From assembly GCA_019914995.1 (NCBI GenBank), contig CM034144.1, positions 568,001 through 632,000 on the forward strand: DNA of 64,000 nucleotides. Reading direction: 5' to 3'. Positions 1 to 11,083 of this stretch are shown piece after piece. The notes below the pieces were generated by a model. That model was not told where the DNA came from and did no database searches. It worked only from the letters and a program-made list of their open reading frames with translations. The translations under genes were made by a program, and so were the position numbers. Position 1 is the stretch's first letter. Each line of letters opens with the position of its first letter. This stretch comes from Acanthochlamys bracteata. Taxonomy: Eukaryota > Streptophyta > Magnoliopsida > Pandanales > Velloziaceae.

Positions 1-2040
1 TGTTATAGATAAACCAAACTCGCCGTAACTTATATGTGAGCGTATTTGGCAATGCTTTTTAAAAAAACTGTTTTAAAATTTTTTAATTTATATTTTTAAA
101 TAATTTTTTAATAAAATATATTTAAATTTTTTTTAAAAATAGAACTTAATTTTTTGAAATAGAATAAAAATATATTTTATTCTAAAGAAATAATTTACAA
201 AAGTAATTTCAAATGCACTCCTAAATCTGCAGTCAAACTTGCTCGGTTATATATTATATACATATGCCTGCACAAGCAACTGCTTAAAAAAGTAAAGTGC
301 AAAGTTTCATTCTTTAGTAAGTAAATCCAATTGGTCTCTGTGACAAAAGTGAGACAGAAATTCACAAGTAGTACAACAAGCAGCTGGCTTGCAAATTGAT
401 ATTTTAGATATATAAAAGGATAGAACTAGCTATCTTGAGTCAAAAAAAGAAGAACATGTAATGTGTTTCAAAATCTAATGCCTTTTCTTTTGGTCTCCAA
501 TGGAATAGTTTGAAAAACTTATCAATACAACATGTGGGCAGGTTAATGAGCTGTTGATCACTGTCATCTCTTGCAACAATTAGAATAATATTCATTATTA
601 TTATTCCAAATAGTATATATATAGTCAAATTAATCATGGTCAAAGTTTTCCACAGTTAATGCTGAAATTAAGATGCATAAATTAAACATCATTTTAAAAA
701 ACATTAATAAGTTTTTGGAACTGCAAAACAAAGTAAAAGCTACACAAGAAAGACATGTTTGATTATGATAATTTTCACAATGAATGTTTGATTAATTATG
801 TTCTTCTGTTTGTTTACACATGAGAGAAAATCTAAGTGAGGATTTTATCTATATATGTTAGGTTTGATCTGAGAACATGTGATAAGAGATATAGATGAAT
901 GAAGCCAACTTGGGAAGATGAGAAATATTTAATTTTCTATATGAAAATTTTCATTCATTCTGAAAAATATGAATCACGCACACAACAATTCAACATAAAA
1001 CACATGGAAGATTGATGTTCTATAGCTAGCAATAGATAATATGTACTTCATGTTCTTCAGTCAAATATATGTATATGTTTGGAACAAGGCATAAAGAAAT
1101 TGATCCCCTCATGCATTTAGCTAACATATTTTCAATAGCATGAACAATGTAATGGACACAACACCCATTGACAAAATACAACATGAATTTCAAAAGAAGA
1201 TCATAAGCTGCAAGCTGTGAACATGATTGTAACTGCTGGTTTTGTATAAAAAAAGTTAAGGAATAGAAGAGCTAGTTTGAATTTTGAAGCACGCATGTTT
1301 ATAAACACTTATTTAATTCAGTACTAGCTTATTAGTTCAAGAATTAAGTCTTGTCTAATATGAACACTAACTAGTGACAACTTTGAATTCATGTCAAGAA
1401 ATGTTTAACCAGTCAAAAGACACAACACAAAACAAAACAACACTAATAATAAGCTAATTCTTAATTAACTATATCATTATAAGCTTAGTTATAATTGAAG
1501 CTATATAAGGAGTAACAATAGCTTCTATGTGTAAAGACAAAGCATACCAGCTTTTATTTCAAAATGATAAATTCAGATGGAAAAAATTAAAAAATAAAAG
1601 CTGTGCAAGATTATGTAAAAAGTAACACACACAATTAGCATTTCATTTCTTCTATTCCTCTCCCCTACTACTGCTTCTGTTAATTTTGTCATATAAACTT
1701 TCTCTTCTTCCAACATTTAATTTGAATGACAAAATTTTGATTCAAACACTGCTGCAATTTCAAAAAGCAAAGCTTTCTATTCTTTTAGTTTTATTTTCAT
1801 TTCAATTATGTTAGACAAAGATTCTACTACAGCAATGCTACAAAAAGAGCTAACTAGATAGTTGTTGTTTTCTTCCTTACACCAGTGATGATGGTGACAT
1901 ATATAGAATCATGTCAGCAGGAAAAAGAAAAAAGGAACTTAAAAATAACCCTCCAACAAAAAGGAAATAATAATAATAACAACGAAAGCAAAAGAACATG
2001 ACCCAATCGTTCCTTATCATGAAAGCGAAAACACTTGATT
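1..2040. other. Intergenic, downstream of the AIL5-like gene
   Basis: AT-rich DNA on the 3' side of the AIL5-like gene. It holds one mini-transposon-like relic near its left end, listed separately. The only open frame of note (440-643, minus) is 67 codons, is rich in Ile/Leu/Phe from AT-rich sequence and has no recognisable domain, so I do not call it. Nothing else is recognised. Confidence 0.6.
40..215. repeat. AT-rich MITE-like relic
   Basis: The left end reads GTATTTGGCAATGCTTTTT. The right end, reverse-complemented, reads GTGCATTTGAAATTACTTTT, giving imperfect inverted ends around an almost pure A/T core. The same pattern recurs many times in the window. No clear target-site duplication was found, so the exact ends and superfamily are uncertain. 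Confidence 0.5.
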
Positions 2041-2053
2041 TACTGTTGTTTTT

Positions 2054-2071
2054 GCTGCTGCTGCTGCTGTT
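2054..2071. repeat. Short (CTG)n microsatellite in the AIL5 3' flank
   Basis: A run of GCT/CTG triplets lies about 110 bp beyond the stop codon, probably in the 3' untranslated region on the minus strand. Confidence 0.6.
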
Positions 2072-2175
2072 AGTCTTCTGTATCCAGTAATTCCACCGTC
2101 ACCAAATTTCTTCCATTCCTTTTAGTTACGTCTTGCTAACCCAATGAAATCCTACTTAGCTTATAGGTAGGTATA

Positions 2176-4591
2176 TCATTCTATTCCATAAATTGGTGTT
2201 TGGAAAAACCCTAGATTGGGTTTTGAAGCTTGATGATAGTGTGAAGATTGAGGTGCAACCCAATTCCCTCCGACGTAGCTTGAACTTTGATCAAAAGAAC
2301 CAGCAGTATTATCACTTCCGGCAAGTCCCAAGGGCGTTGCAAAGGGAATAACTGTAGTAGAATCCTTATCATGTTGTTGCTGAAACACGCCATTGCTCCA
2401 AGCAAAGTTTGCTCCATTAATTACTTGTGCTGTAACCCCATGCGGAACTGATGAAGTGAAATCCATTGTAGCGCCAGATTGGTACATTCCGAAGTTGGAC
2501 GCTTGCTGCTGCTGCGACTGTTGCTGCTGGAGAGCAAGTAAACTCCAGTATTCATAATTATCATCCGGCTTATTATTAAGTTGCATTGCAGACAAACCGA
2601 AAGTAGACGTAGAGGGTTCGGCAAATTGTGCATCAGAAGACGATGAAGAGGATATTGATTCAGAGACCCTGGTTGTTCTTCCTGCAGAAGCACCACCTAT
2701 AGGGAGATTGCTACTCATGATACTCTTTATATCATATCGGCTCATGTCGAAATTTGTCACTGCATTTAGGCCACGAAATTTAATCGCAGCAATGTCATAT
2801 GCTTCTGCAGCTTCTTCTTGTGTACCTAGATCCAAATGTTTACCAAATTAATCATTATGCATGTTCAAGTCCAGACAATTAAAACCCGCTTACTTCAAAA
2901 GAAATGATCGATAATTTAAGGATTTGGGTGTTTGAATTACTTACTGAAGGTACCAAGATAGAGGTCTTTGTTTCCAGCAACTCTACCAATTCTTGCTTGC
3001 CATCTTCCATGTTGATGATGCCTGCAAATAACAGTAGTATAGTCTAGGACATGAAACTCAGCATGCATCAATCAAACAAGTTTAACAAAGTAAGTAAAAA
3101 ACGTTTTTATTGCTTTCAAAACATGTATTGTAAAGCTTTATCAATCAACAAAAGCAAAGAAATCAACCTTGTAACTCCACGATAAATGGAAGCACCTCTG
3201 GAGAACCCACTGCTTTTTCTGCAAACAAACAAGAAGAGAACTTCAAGCTAAAGCCTGCAACAAATTAAAACAATACGAAGATCCAATGCATGCATGCAGA
3301 AACATCAATTCACGTGCCCACGGTGCCATTATTTGTACTGGAACATTATTTGTACTGGAACTCTTACTGCTTACCTTCTCAGAGATGCCACGAACTCCTG
3401 CCTCGTCATGGTTTTCATTTCGTCTAGCTCTTTCTCGTAATCAGACACCTAACACAAACCACAATACGATGATGCATGTGCTAAACGTCTTAGTCCATTT
3501 TTTTAGTGAAAAAATATGAAAATTAATAAGTTCATTATATTTTAAAGCTCACCGGAAAGTTGGTCGTCGTTGTAGGACCCCAGTACTTGAGTGCGGCGAG
3601 ATCGTAGGCTCTTGCCGCTTTCTCTTCTTTATCATACCCACCTATACACATTTGATTCATACACAAGAACAAGTTACAATCATGAAGTTTTTATATCTTT
3701 CTTTCATTTGATTTCTAAGTTCAGTAATGAAGCTGGTGTATGCTCACCTAAGTAAACTGGCATGATCAAGAACGCCGCAGAGAAGCACCAATAAAAAGTT
3801 CAACATAGGGAAGCTCGTATGTTAGTGATTAGAACCCACGCAACAAGCTTAAATGAAGTTCATGTTTAAGTAATTAAGTTACCTTGCCTGCCTTTCCGGC
3901 TCTGCCCTTCCCGGCGACAACTGTTATCCCAAAGATGTGCTTCATATCTTCCTGTCCACCGGTGCCTGTATATTCCAAAAATACCCCTGAAAAATTAATC
4001 TCCAGAACTAGAGAAAAGAACTAGCTTCTTTAATTCTTTTTCTTCCTTTATAGACATGTTGTTACTACTACTCGTTACCTTGTAACACCTCTGTAGATTG
4101 AGGTTCTCTGACCGAAGGTGTCTACTGTCTTCCTCGGCTCAGTAGAAACCACCACAGCCTTGCCTGCCACATCCTCACCGTTCTGCAACTCGGGACAACT
4201 GACGGACGTGGGGTGGCCACGTAAGAACCCTGCGGCGATCGTCTTCAGGTCCGAGCCATAGATCGGAACACCACTACTGTTCTCTTGCTCAACGACAGAC
4301 CTGTTGTTGTTAAAGCTTGCTGTTTGGTGATGGTAATGATATGTTGAAGTACCCAAGAAATCTTCTAGCTTTGGTTCTTGTTCAGTTTCAATCATCCCCA
4401 TCTCTGGTCCTACAAATCAAGGTTTTTGCGAAAACGGATTTCAGAAACAGAAAAACAAAGAACTATAGCTTGCAACACTTACGAGAAAGAAAGCTAGCTA
4501 GTTAACCTTGATGGGTGTCGTTGGCAGGATCGAAGAAGAGTCCACGGTGAGAAGTTAGAGAGAAGGCTAGCCAGTTCTGTGGATTATCCAT
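2176..4591 (-). CDS. AIL5: AINTEGUMENTA-like 5 / PLETHORA5-type AP2 transcription factor, 9 exons
   Basis: Nuclear AP2-family transcription factor of the euANT/PLETHORA group, which acts in meristems, lateral organs and embryogenic growth. I joined exons 4591-4507, 4409-4079, 3965-3883, 3756-3748, 3641-3553, 3448-3375, 3218-3168, 3021-2945 and 2825-2176. All introns are GT-AG, the frame stays open, and the product is 482 aa. Exon 4 is only 9 bp and encodes the V-Y-L step of the first AP2 repeat, a known hallmark of these genes. The protein has an N-terminal NWLAFSL motif (residues 6-12), PKLEDFLG (41-48), AP2 repeat 1 (about 132-199), a linker with [14 protein letters not shown]2 repeat 2 (about 234-300), a Q/S-rich tail and a TPIYGIE C-terminus close to AIL5's TPVFGLE. 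Its N-terminal region is shorter than Arabidopsis AIL5. AIL6/7 or BBM are less likely because of the C-terminus. Confidence 0.93.
3748..3756 (-). other. 9-bp micro-exon 4 of the AIL5-like gene
   Basis: On the minus strand the sequence reads ...CCAG|TTTACTTAG|GTGAGC. The flanking AG and GT are consensus splice sites, and the 9 bases restore the frame between exon 3 (ending at 3883) and exon 5 (starting at 3641). They give Val-Tyr-Leu of the highly conserved QVYLGGYDKE block. Skipping the exon would keep the frame but remove these three residues from the AP2 fold. Confidence 0.93.
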
Positions 4592-5000
4592 GTTTGTGTT
4601 TCTTAAAAGGAATAGAAATGGAATATAATGAAATGGATCAGTTCGCAGTTCTCACGATGAAAAAGAACATATAGAGATAGAGATGGAAGAAAGAAAGGTT
4701 TATTAGGGTTATCAGAAGAGTTCTGAAAGGAGAGAGAGAGAGAGCCCTCGAATCAAGGTCTTTGTAATTGGTAAATTAATACTTAATTAATTTTTTTGGA
4801 AGAAACAAAAATTAAATTAAAAGGTCCCGGGTATACAAGTGGAAGCTTTTCACGGGCCGTCTGGGCGGTCTGATTGACCGACAATGAGAGAGTTTGAAAG
4901 CTCTCTCTTTTCTCTTACTCCGCCGGGACACTTTATAATTTATACAAATTTTTTTATCTTAAATACCAAATTCTTCTCTGTGTCTGAGAGCAATTGCTGA
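4592..5000 (-). promoter_or_regulatory. AIL5 5' UTR and proximal promoter
   Basis: Upstream of the ATG (minus strand) there is a CT-rich stretch from a (GA)7 run at 4730-4744, a telo-box-like AACCCTAATA at 4701-4710 and a TATAAATT box at 4937-4944, about 350 bp before the ATG. A TGTCGG motif (CCGACA on plus at 4878-4883) is a known high-affinity auxin response factor site. Auxin control is expected for PLETHORA genes, but here it is an inference from motif presence only. Confidence 0.45.
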
Positions 5001-8000
5001 AGTGTTACTAAGGAACAACAGAACGAAAGCTTAGTTGTGGGGGATTTGGGAAGCAAGTGGGGAAGAGAGGGGACATGTAGGACCCACAAGAAGTGACGCC
5101 GCCTCGTTTGCCTTCTGCTTTTCCGCCGCGTGGCAGTTGCTTTCCTCTACTTATGTTTAATCGACCGGGTTAAGCAAAGGAAAGCAAAGCACTTACAGTT
5201 CACCGGGGATTCACTAGTTATGTTACCGGCGGTGAGTGGATGCATGCAGGCCCATCGTAAGCTTATCCGGTAACGCTTGCTGACGTAGACGGTCAGAAAA
5301 CGATTATCTCTTGATAGTGGGGGCCCAGAATATTATCTCTGGAAGTGGAACCTTCTCAACCGTCTGATGATTTACTTCAAAAGATCGCGTATGTAAACGG
5401 TGCTTGTTCTTATTCTAGACGAATTGTCAGCCGTCCGATTGTGATCCGATGAGAATAATAAAGTGGCTGTTATGGAACTTCGGGGTTTCCAACCCGTAGA
5501 GAACCGGGTCCACGACAACAAGTGGTCAAAACCCGATAAAGTATAAGTAGGCCCCTTATTATGTCTGTGCCTGTGGTGCTATTAAACAAAGCCCGGCCAC
5601 AATGCAGCACTGTTCATGAATCGCTTTCACATCAAAAGAATTTTGGGATTATTGGATTCGGGTATTATCTTCTTCATATCTATTCGATCAGTTTAGAGAT
5701 AACTTTTCAATAAATATTTTTTTATTTCATATTTTTATTTTAATTAAAATTTTATAATATTATAAAATTTTATATTATACAATTTTATTATTATTTATTT
5801 TTTTAATTAAAAAATAAAAGTTATAATTAAAATAAAATAAAAATACTTTTTATTTAAAAAATTTTATTTTATAATTACTATCAAACACTCGTTAGGGTCG
5901 CCGTATTAGTGAGACACTGATTATTGATTAGAATGTGGGGCAGTGCAATCTGATTTTGAGTATCACCATTTAGCATAGGTGTTAAGCATGCTTAAATTTT
6001 AATTATTCAACTAATATCCTAATTTTTTAACGCGAACGGTGTCACGCTTGCAAATCATTATTAATTATTCTTCATTCCACATCAGGCACCAGCACTGCCT
6101 TCATTCGCGATAAAACTTCACTTATTTTTTCTAAATTTTAAACATCGAATATTTATATATTTTAATTAATAATTTTGAATTATATTTTTATTTTATATTA
6201 AATTTTATTTTTATAAAAATTAAGTTCTAATTTTATTTCAAATTGAACTTCACGAATATTTATAGTCACTTCAAATTTTACTTCATTGAATTGTATTTCT
6301 CAACAAATTTTAGTTTTATAAAACTCCTTTTTACAATATTCAATTTCATATTATTAAAAGACACTATAAATTATTTTATATTAAAGATATATCTTCATTC
6401 TCATTATTAAGTTAATATAACTTATTAAAACAAAATTTTAACTTTAAATTTTATTTTTATCAAAAATGTATTTCAATGTAACTAAGTAAATGTTAGAAGA
6501 TAAATAAAAATTAGAAACATGAGAAAGGTGGTTAGTTTCTTGATACATATATGTTTGAGTTAAATTTGAGATTAATTTAATGACATTATGTTTTTATAAA
6601 ATACACATGAGAAAGGAGGGTTAGTCTTCAGTCAAAGATTAACTAAATTAATCTCAAGTGTCAGTAGAACGAATCATTCCCCTCATTAAAAGTTTTAAGA
6701 GCCTAATTTTAATTTAAGAGTAAAGTAACAGTAAGGTTAATATAAATTTGATTAACGATAGCCTGCGTTATGCGGCGGCAGATGATTGGTTTCACGTGCT
6801 TATCGCACGTGCGAGGTGCAGATAAGTATCAAAATGTGGTCAAAAGAAGGCGGGGTAGAGGGAAGCATGTGCCTTGTGGTTAATTAAATTGAAAGATTAC
6901 TGCACTGATAAGGCTTTAAACTCTTTATTATGCATTAATTATTCATATAAATTATGGACATGTTGGATTAAGATAAGCTTAAGAGACTACTATTCCAACT
7001 CATGTAACAGTTTTTTGAGGGAAAATTTTATTATTTTATTATAATAACAGAAAATTTAGAAATAAGTTTTGTATTTGATTATCTTTAGAGTCAAGTAAAA
7101 GTAAAATTTTATTAAAAAATTTGTTTTTATGAAATCGAATAGAGCTGTGATTATCAATTTTTTATTTTATGTTTTTAAGAAATTATTTATAATAATTTAT
7201 TAAAATTTATTTAATATTTCAGAAAATATAAAAAAAATTTATGTAATAAATTTTTTATTACTTATTTTTATTATATTTATATGTTATAATAGTAAAGACG
7301 TTTATCGAAATAAAATAAAATATTTTTTTAAACAAAATTATTTTAATAAGCATTCCTAAAAAATCTTTAAAATTTTTAGAGGATCGTTAAAAGAAACTTA
7401 TGAAATAAAATTTTTTAAAATAAATAAAATTTTCAAAAAATCTAGAGAAACTAGCTTCATCCATTTTATCTAAAAAATAAAAATAAATAATAATAAAATC
7501 TTAAGATATATTTTTTATATTTTTAAAATTTTTAAATAAGTTATACAGAATATTGTGCAAAGTGTATTAGAAATTTAATTGATTGAGTGTTGATAAGGGT
7601 ATTTGTTTTTTAACTACTTGATATCATAAACATAAGCCTTTATTTGTATATTATGCATTGTTGTTTGTTATATATAATGCATGTTTTTTACCCCTTCTTT
7701 TGAAGCAATTTATTAACAAGATTTTCTAGAGTTGTTCTTTCTTGCTTCACGTTTGGTTATAAAAAAAACAGGAATCTACTAATCGTATTCTAATTAAGCT
7801 TGTTGTTATTTGTAATTAAAGAAAAAACACAACATTACATAATAGATCTATATGGGTCTATTGGGCTTCATTTGGATCGAACTCTATTGGCCATTGCCTA
7901 TGCCTGATTTAGTCCAGTCCGATCCATTTAACTCAACAGCCAGGTTTCAAGATTATGGCACCATTTGGTAATGCTTCTCAACAATTTTTTATTTAATATT

Positions 8001-8490
8001 TTAAATAAATTTTATAAAATATTTTATAGAATTTTTGTATAATTTAGAAGTACAGAAAATTTACGCAGTTTATTATTACTTTTATTCATTTTCTAGTTTT
8101 AAAAATAGAGTTATTTTTTAAAAATTTGTAAATATTTTCGTTCTAAAAAATTAATTTTACTATAGACACTCCAAACATCTTCTAACAAAAATAAATTTTC
8201 AAATAGATTATGGACATATTTGGATTCGCTTTTCTGCTTCTTTCATTTTAATTATTTATTTCATAATTTTCAATAAAATTTTAATAATATTTATAAAAAA
8301 TTTTAAAAAATTTAGAAAATAAAATTTTTATATTAGTTATTATTATTATTTTTTCAAAGCTTATCTTTAAAAAAATATTCTTCGTTCTAAATATATTAAA
8401 AGAATTTTCAAACGTCACCTATATATATGATTGGTGAAACACATAAGGCCAAAAATAAAAACACAAATTTAAAGTTTAAAAATATAATAA
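5001..8490. other. Intergenic, between the AIL5-like and DUF688 genes
   Basis: The first 640 bases are moderately GC-rich and may belong to the AIL5 promoter. The rest is A/T-rich with several MITE-like relics: about 5690-5890, 7040-7370, 7962-8180 and 8215-8415. The clearest opens with CATTTGGTAATGCTTCT and closes near 8175 with ACACTCCAAAC. A region at 6100-6480 resembles another relic family, also seen near 31640 and 53500. A CACGTG-containing stretch lies near 6790-6815. No gene is seen. Confidence 0.5.
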
Positions 8491-8496
8491 AACTTC

Positions 8497-8970
8497 TTAG
8501 AAGTTCTTCAATCTTTTTACTATGCGTAGCATTGCTAGACGCAAATGTTTTGTAACAAAACAAGAACCATTTCTACTGTCACCATCTTGTTCTTCTGACT
8601 CCAAGCTCTTCACCAACATTCCCTCACTCTTTCTTCTGATTTTTTGCCATATCCGAATCCTCAACGGAAACACATCGAGCGCTTGCCGCTGTTGAACGCT
8701 GATCTGCATGCTCTGAAATGCGGGTGGAGGGTTGATACGTGGAACGCAGTGAAGTTCCGGCAGGTTTTTGGGTTTCCCTGGTTGTGTTTCCCAGTCAAAT
8801 GGAACTGATCCACTTTCACGGTAGTAGATTCTTGATGAGATACTCCTTACCGGAATATTTAATTCTCCGGCGAGGAGTTTGGCTACAAAGGCTTTATCTC
8901 CTTGTAACGGCGATGGAGGCACGCTGATTTCTTCGTGGTTTTCGCAGATTGTTTGATTTTCTTCTGCCAT
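8497..8970 (-). CDS. Small DUF688-type plant protein
   Basis: Single-exon frame of 157 aa with a plausible ATG (ATCTCATGGCAGAAG). Residues about 55-68 carry SVPFDWETQPGKPK, the VPF-W-E-PGKP signature I associate with the plant-specific DUF688 group, whose function is unknown. The C-terminal part is basic (KHLRLAMLRIVKRLKNF). The N-terminus is acidic, and no signal peptide or membrane span is visible. A TATATA box lies about 50 bp upstream (9015-9021, read on minus). The protein is shorter than many DUF688 members, so it may be a short paralogue. Codon use and the intact frame support a real gene, and the family call rests on the motif. Confidence 0.7.
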   Translation of the reverse strand: MAEENQTICENHEEISVPPSPLQGDKAFVAKLLAGELNIPVRSISSRIYYRESGSVPFDWETQPGKPKNLPELHCVPRINPPPAFQSMQISVQQRQALDVFPLRIRIWQKIRRKSEGMLVKSLESEEQDGDSRNGSCFVTKHLRLAMLRIVKRLKNF

Positions 8971-9014
8971 GAGATATAACTGCTGTCATTTCAACAAGCT
9001 TGGAGATGTAATAC

Positions 9015-9021
9015 ATATATA
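9015..9021 (-). promoter_or_regulatory. TATA box of the DUF688 gene
   Basis: The minus-strand reading CCTATATATG is placed about 45-50 bp before the ATG at 8970, implying a short leader. Confidence 0.4.
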
Positions 9022-9419
9022 GGAAACCAGCATTGGATCTAAATTTTTCTTTGTTTTGATTGATATGAAATTGCTTAATTTTGGGATAAAAATGAATTTT
9101 GGCTGACGATGATTGGTTTGGTGTGCATGAATTGGAATGCACCGAAAGTTGGTGCAATGTTGCTTTGATTTGTTATCATGAATTTTCATTCAAGAATATA
9201 ATTAATAATATCAATAGAAGTATTAAATCATGATTGAATCTTTTGTTCTAATCTTTTTCAGCAAAAGTCAACTTGAAAAATTTCAAGATAAGGAAATTTA
9301 GTAAGTTAGAAAAAGGTAATATTTCAACTTCTTTAGTACTCTTGAAATTTAACTTTTTTAAAAAAGAAAATGTTTTCGTTATATACTTTCTTACACTGTT
9401 TTTCTTATTGTAAGTTATT

Positions 9420-9810
9420 GGAAGAAAAAAGAAAAGGGCAACAAGGTCAACGATCCCATACAAATTCAACAACGGGTCTCACTATCAACGGTCAAAAACT
9501 GTTTTCTTCAGTAGCGGCATCTGCACCAAAGAAGCAACTCCTGATGATCCATCTAGCAATGGTGACACTGAGGTTACTTCACCATCCGTAGACCTAGTTG
9601 ACGAAGATGGAATCGACGATCGATGTCCCTGCAGCTCCAGCTGATGCTCCGACAAGCAGCACTGCTGCAGCTCCTGACGCTAGCTTTCGCCGCTGACGAA
9701 CCTGCACCTGTATCCTGCTGCTGATGATCATAAGGCACCAGCACACAAGGAGCTCGGGCTGACGCGCTGTAGGTCTTGCACTTGTCGTTGCTTTTGGCAA
9801 ATTTCTAAAT
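9420..9810 (+). pseudogene. Possible broken Ala/Pro-rich (arabinogalactan-like) coding remnant
   Basis: This stretch is richer in GC than its surroundings and shows coding-like composition split between frames. One frame gives a Ser/Asp-rich acidic segment (TEVTSPSVDLVDEDGIDD, about 9570-9625). A second frame at 9609-9683 gives MESTIDVPAAPADAPTSST followed by AAAPDAS and a stop. Ala-Pro-Ser/Thr repeats of this kind occur in arabinogalactan proteins. No single frame is open, no start with a signal peptide is visible, and no GPI tail follows. If real it is a degraded fragment, and chance composition is possible. Confidence 0.25.
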
Positions 9811-11083
9811 TCTGCAAAAATTATTGATATATTATCTCTAGATTATTTAACTCTGAGGAATTGGTCGATTGATTAGTTGGTTCAGTATTTGCCTTTTATT
9901 GATTAATCTTAAGCAATCGCAAATGACTTCCTAATCTACTCGCAAAATTTTTATTATAAATATTCATATGAGTGTACACATAGCTAGATGTAATATGGAA
10001 GAGAAGTGGACAAAACACATGAATTTTTTTTAAATAAAAAATAATTTTATTTTATTTTAAAAAATTATTTTTAATAATAATTATAACTAAATAATACTAA
10101 AATTTTTAATATATATATTTTATATTTTAAATTTGTAAAAAACTTTTATACATATTATAAATTATTTATTAAATTGAGTTTGAAAAACTGTTTTCAAAAA
10201 CTTTTTTTCTTTAAAGAAGCTATGTGCGTGTTTACCAACACGGTAAACTCGAATTTTCTTAAAAAACAACTTTAATTTTAACTTATTTTAAAAAAAGTAA
10301 ACATAAAAATTATGCTTCCACGAAACTCAATTTTTTACTAAAAATTAAAGTTCACTTAAACTGTTTCCGTGCATTTTTCAAAACATTCTTTCCGACCTAT
10401 CTCAATTCAGATCTGGAACTTTTTTTTTTAGCTAATTTCTTGAAACTAGAAGCGTACTACAAACCTCACTTGCAAGCTTGTGACAGATCTAACATAGACT
10501 AGATTTGATCGTAAATAGATCGACATGAAGAATCTCAAATTTGGAAGACGATTGCTAGGAAAGGAGGTTTCAGATTTGAATTGAAGATCGGCTGGAGAGA
10601 GTGTTTTAAGAAATGTACGAAACTGTGAACTTCAATTTTTAATGAAAAATTAAGTTTTTGCGGAAGTGTAATTTTTGTTTTTGCTTTGTTTTAAAAGTAT
10701 GTTAAAAATAACGTTATTTTTGAAAAAATAAAGTTTATCACGTTGGTAAACACGCCTTATATGAATCTCCAAATTTTTGAATTAATTCCAACTGATCCTT
10801 CTGAAAACTATGTAACCCTCCCTAGTCTGAATTAACACTACAGTAGCCATTATTTCAACTTTTGAAAACATAATAATGTTAAAAATAAAATTTAAGAAAA
10901 CAAAATACTAAAATAACTTTTGAACGATTATTAGCTCATCAATGTTATTTCAACTTAAAACCCACGGCCTCTCGATGACGCTCTCTGTCTCTCTCAAATT
11001 CTCATCGAGGGATTGAGGGAGATTGAGAGAGCAATTTCATTCCATTCAAATTCAATTAACTCGCGATTAACAGATCTTTTACC
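9811..11083. other. Intergenic with one long MITE
   Basis: AT-rich spacer between the possible AGP-like remnant and the CPR pseudogene. It contains the 534-bp mini-transposon listed separately. A CT-rich stretch at about 10970-11010 may be the old leader of the CPR gene. Confidence 0.5.
10224..10757. mobile_element. Tourist/Harbinger-like MITE, 534 bp
   Basis: The left end reads GTGCGTGTTTACCAACACGG and the right end, reverse-complemented, reads AGGCGTGTTTACCAACGTGA. TAT flanks both sides as a 3-bp duplication (10221-10223 and 10758-10760). The ends match other elements near 62148 and 63640. It is longer than its relatives, with a mixed-composition core at about 10380-10620 and no coding capacity seen. 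Confidence 0.65.

Noticed and set aside
440..643. 67-codon minus-strand frame with a hydrophobic start
   Set aside because: Its Ile/Phe/Leu bias comes from AT-rich DNA, its end runs into an F-run, and no domain or conserved Cys pattern is recognisable.
3286..3519. Plus-strand frame opposite AIL5 exon 6
   Set aside because: It lies antisense to a conserved exon and shows no family motif.
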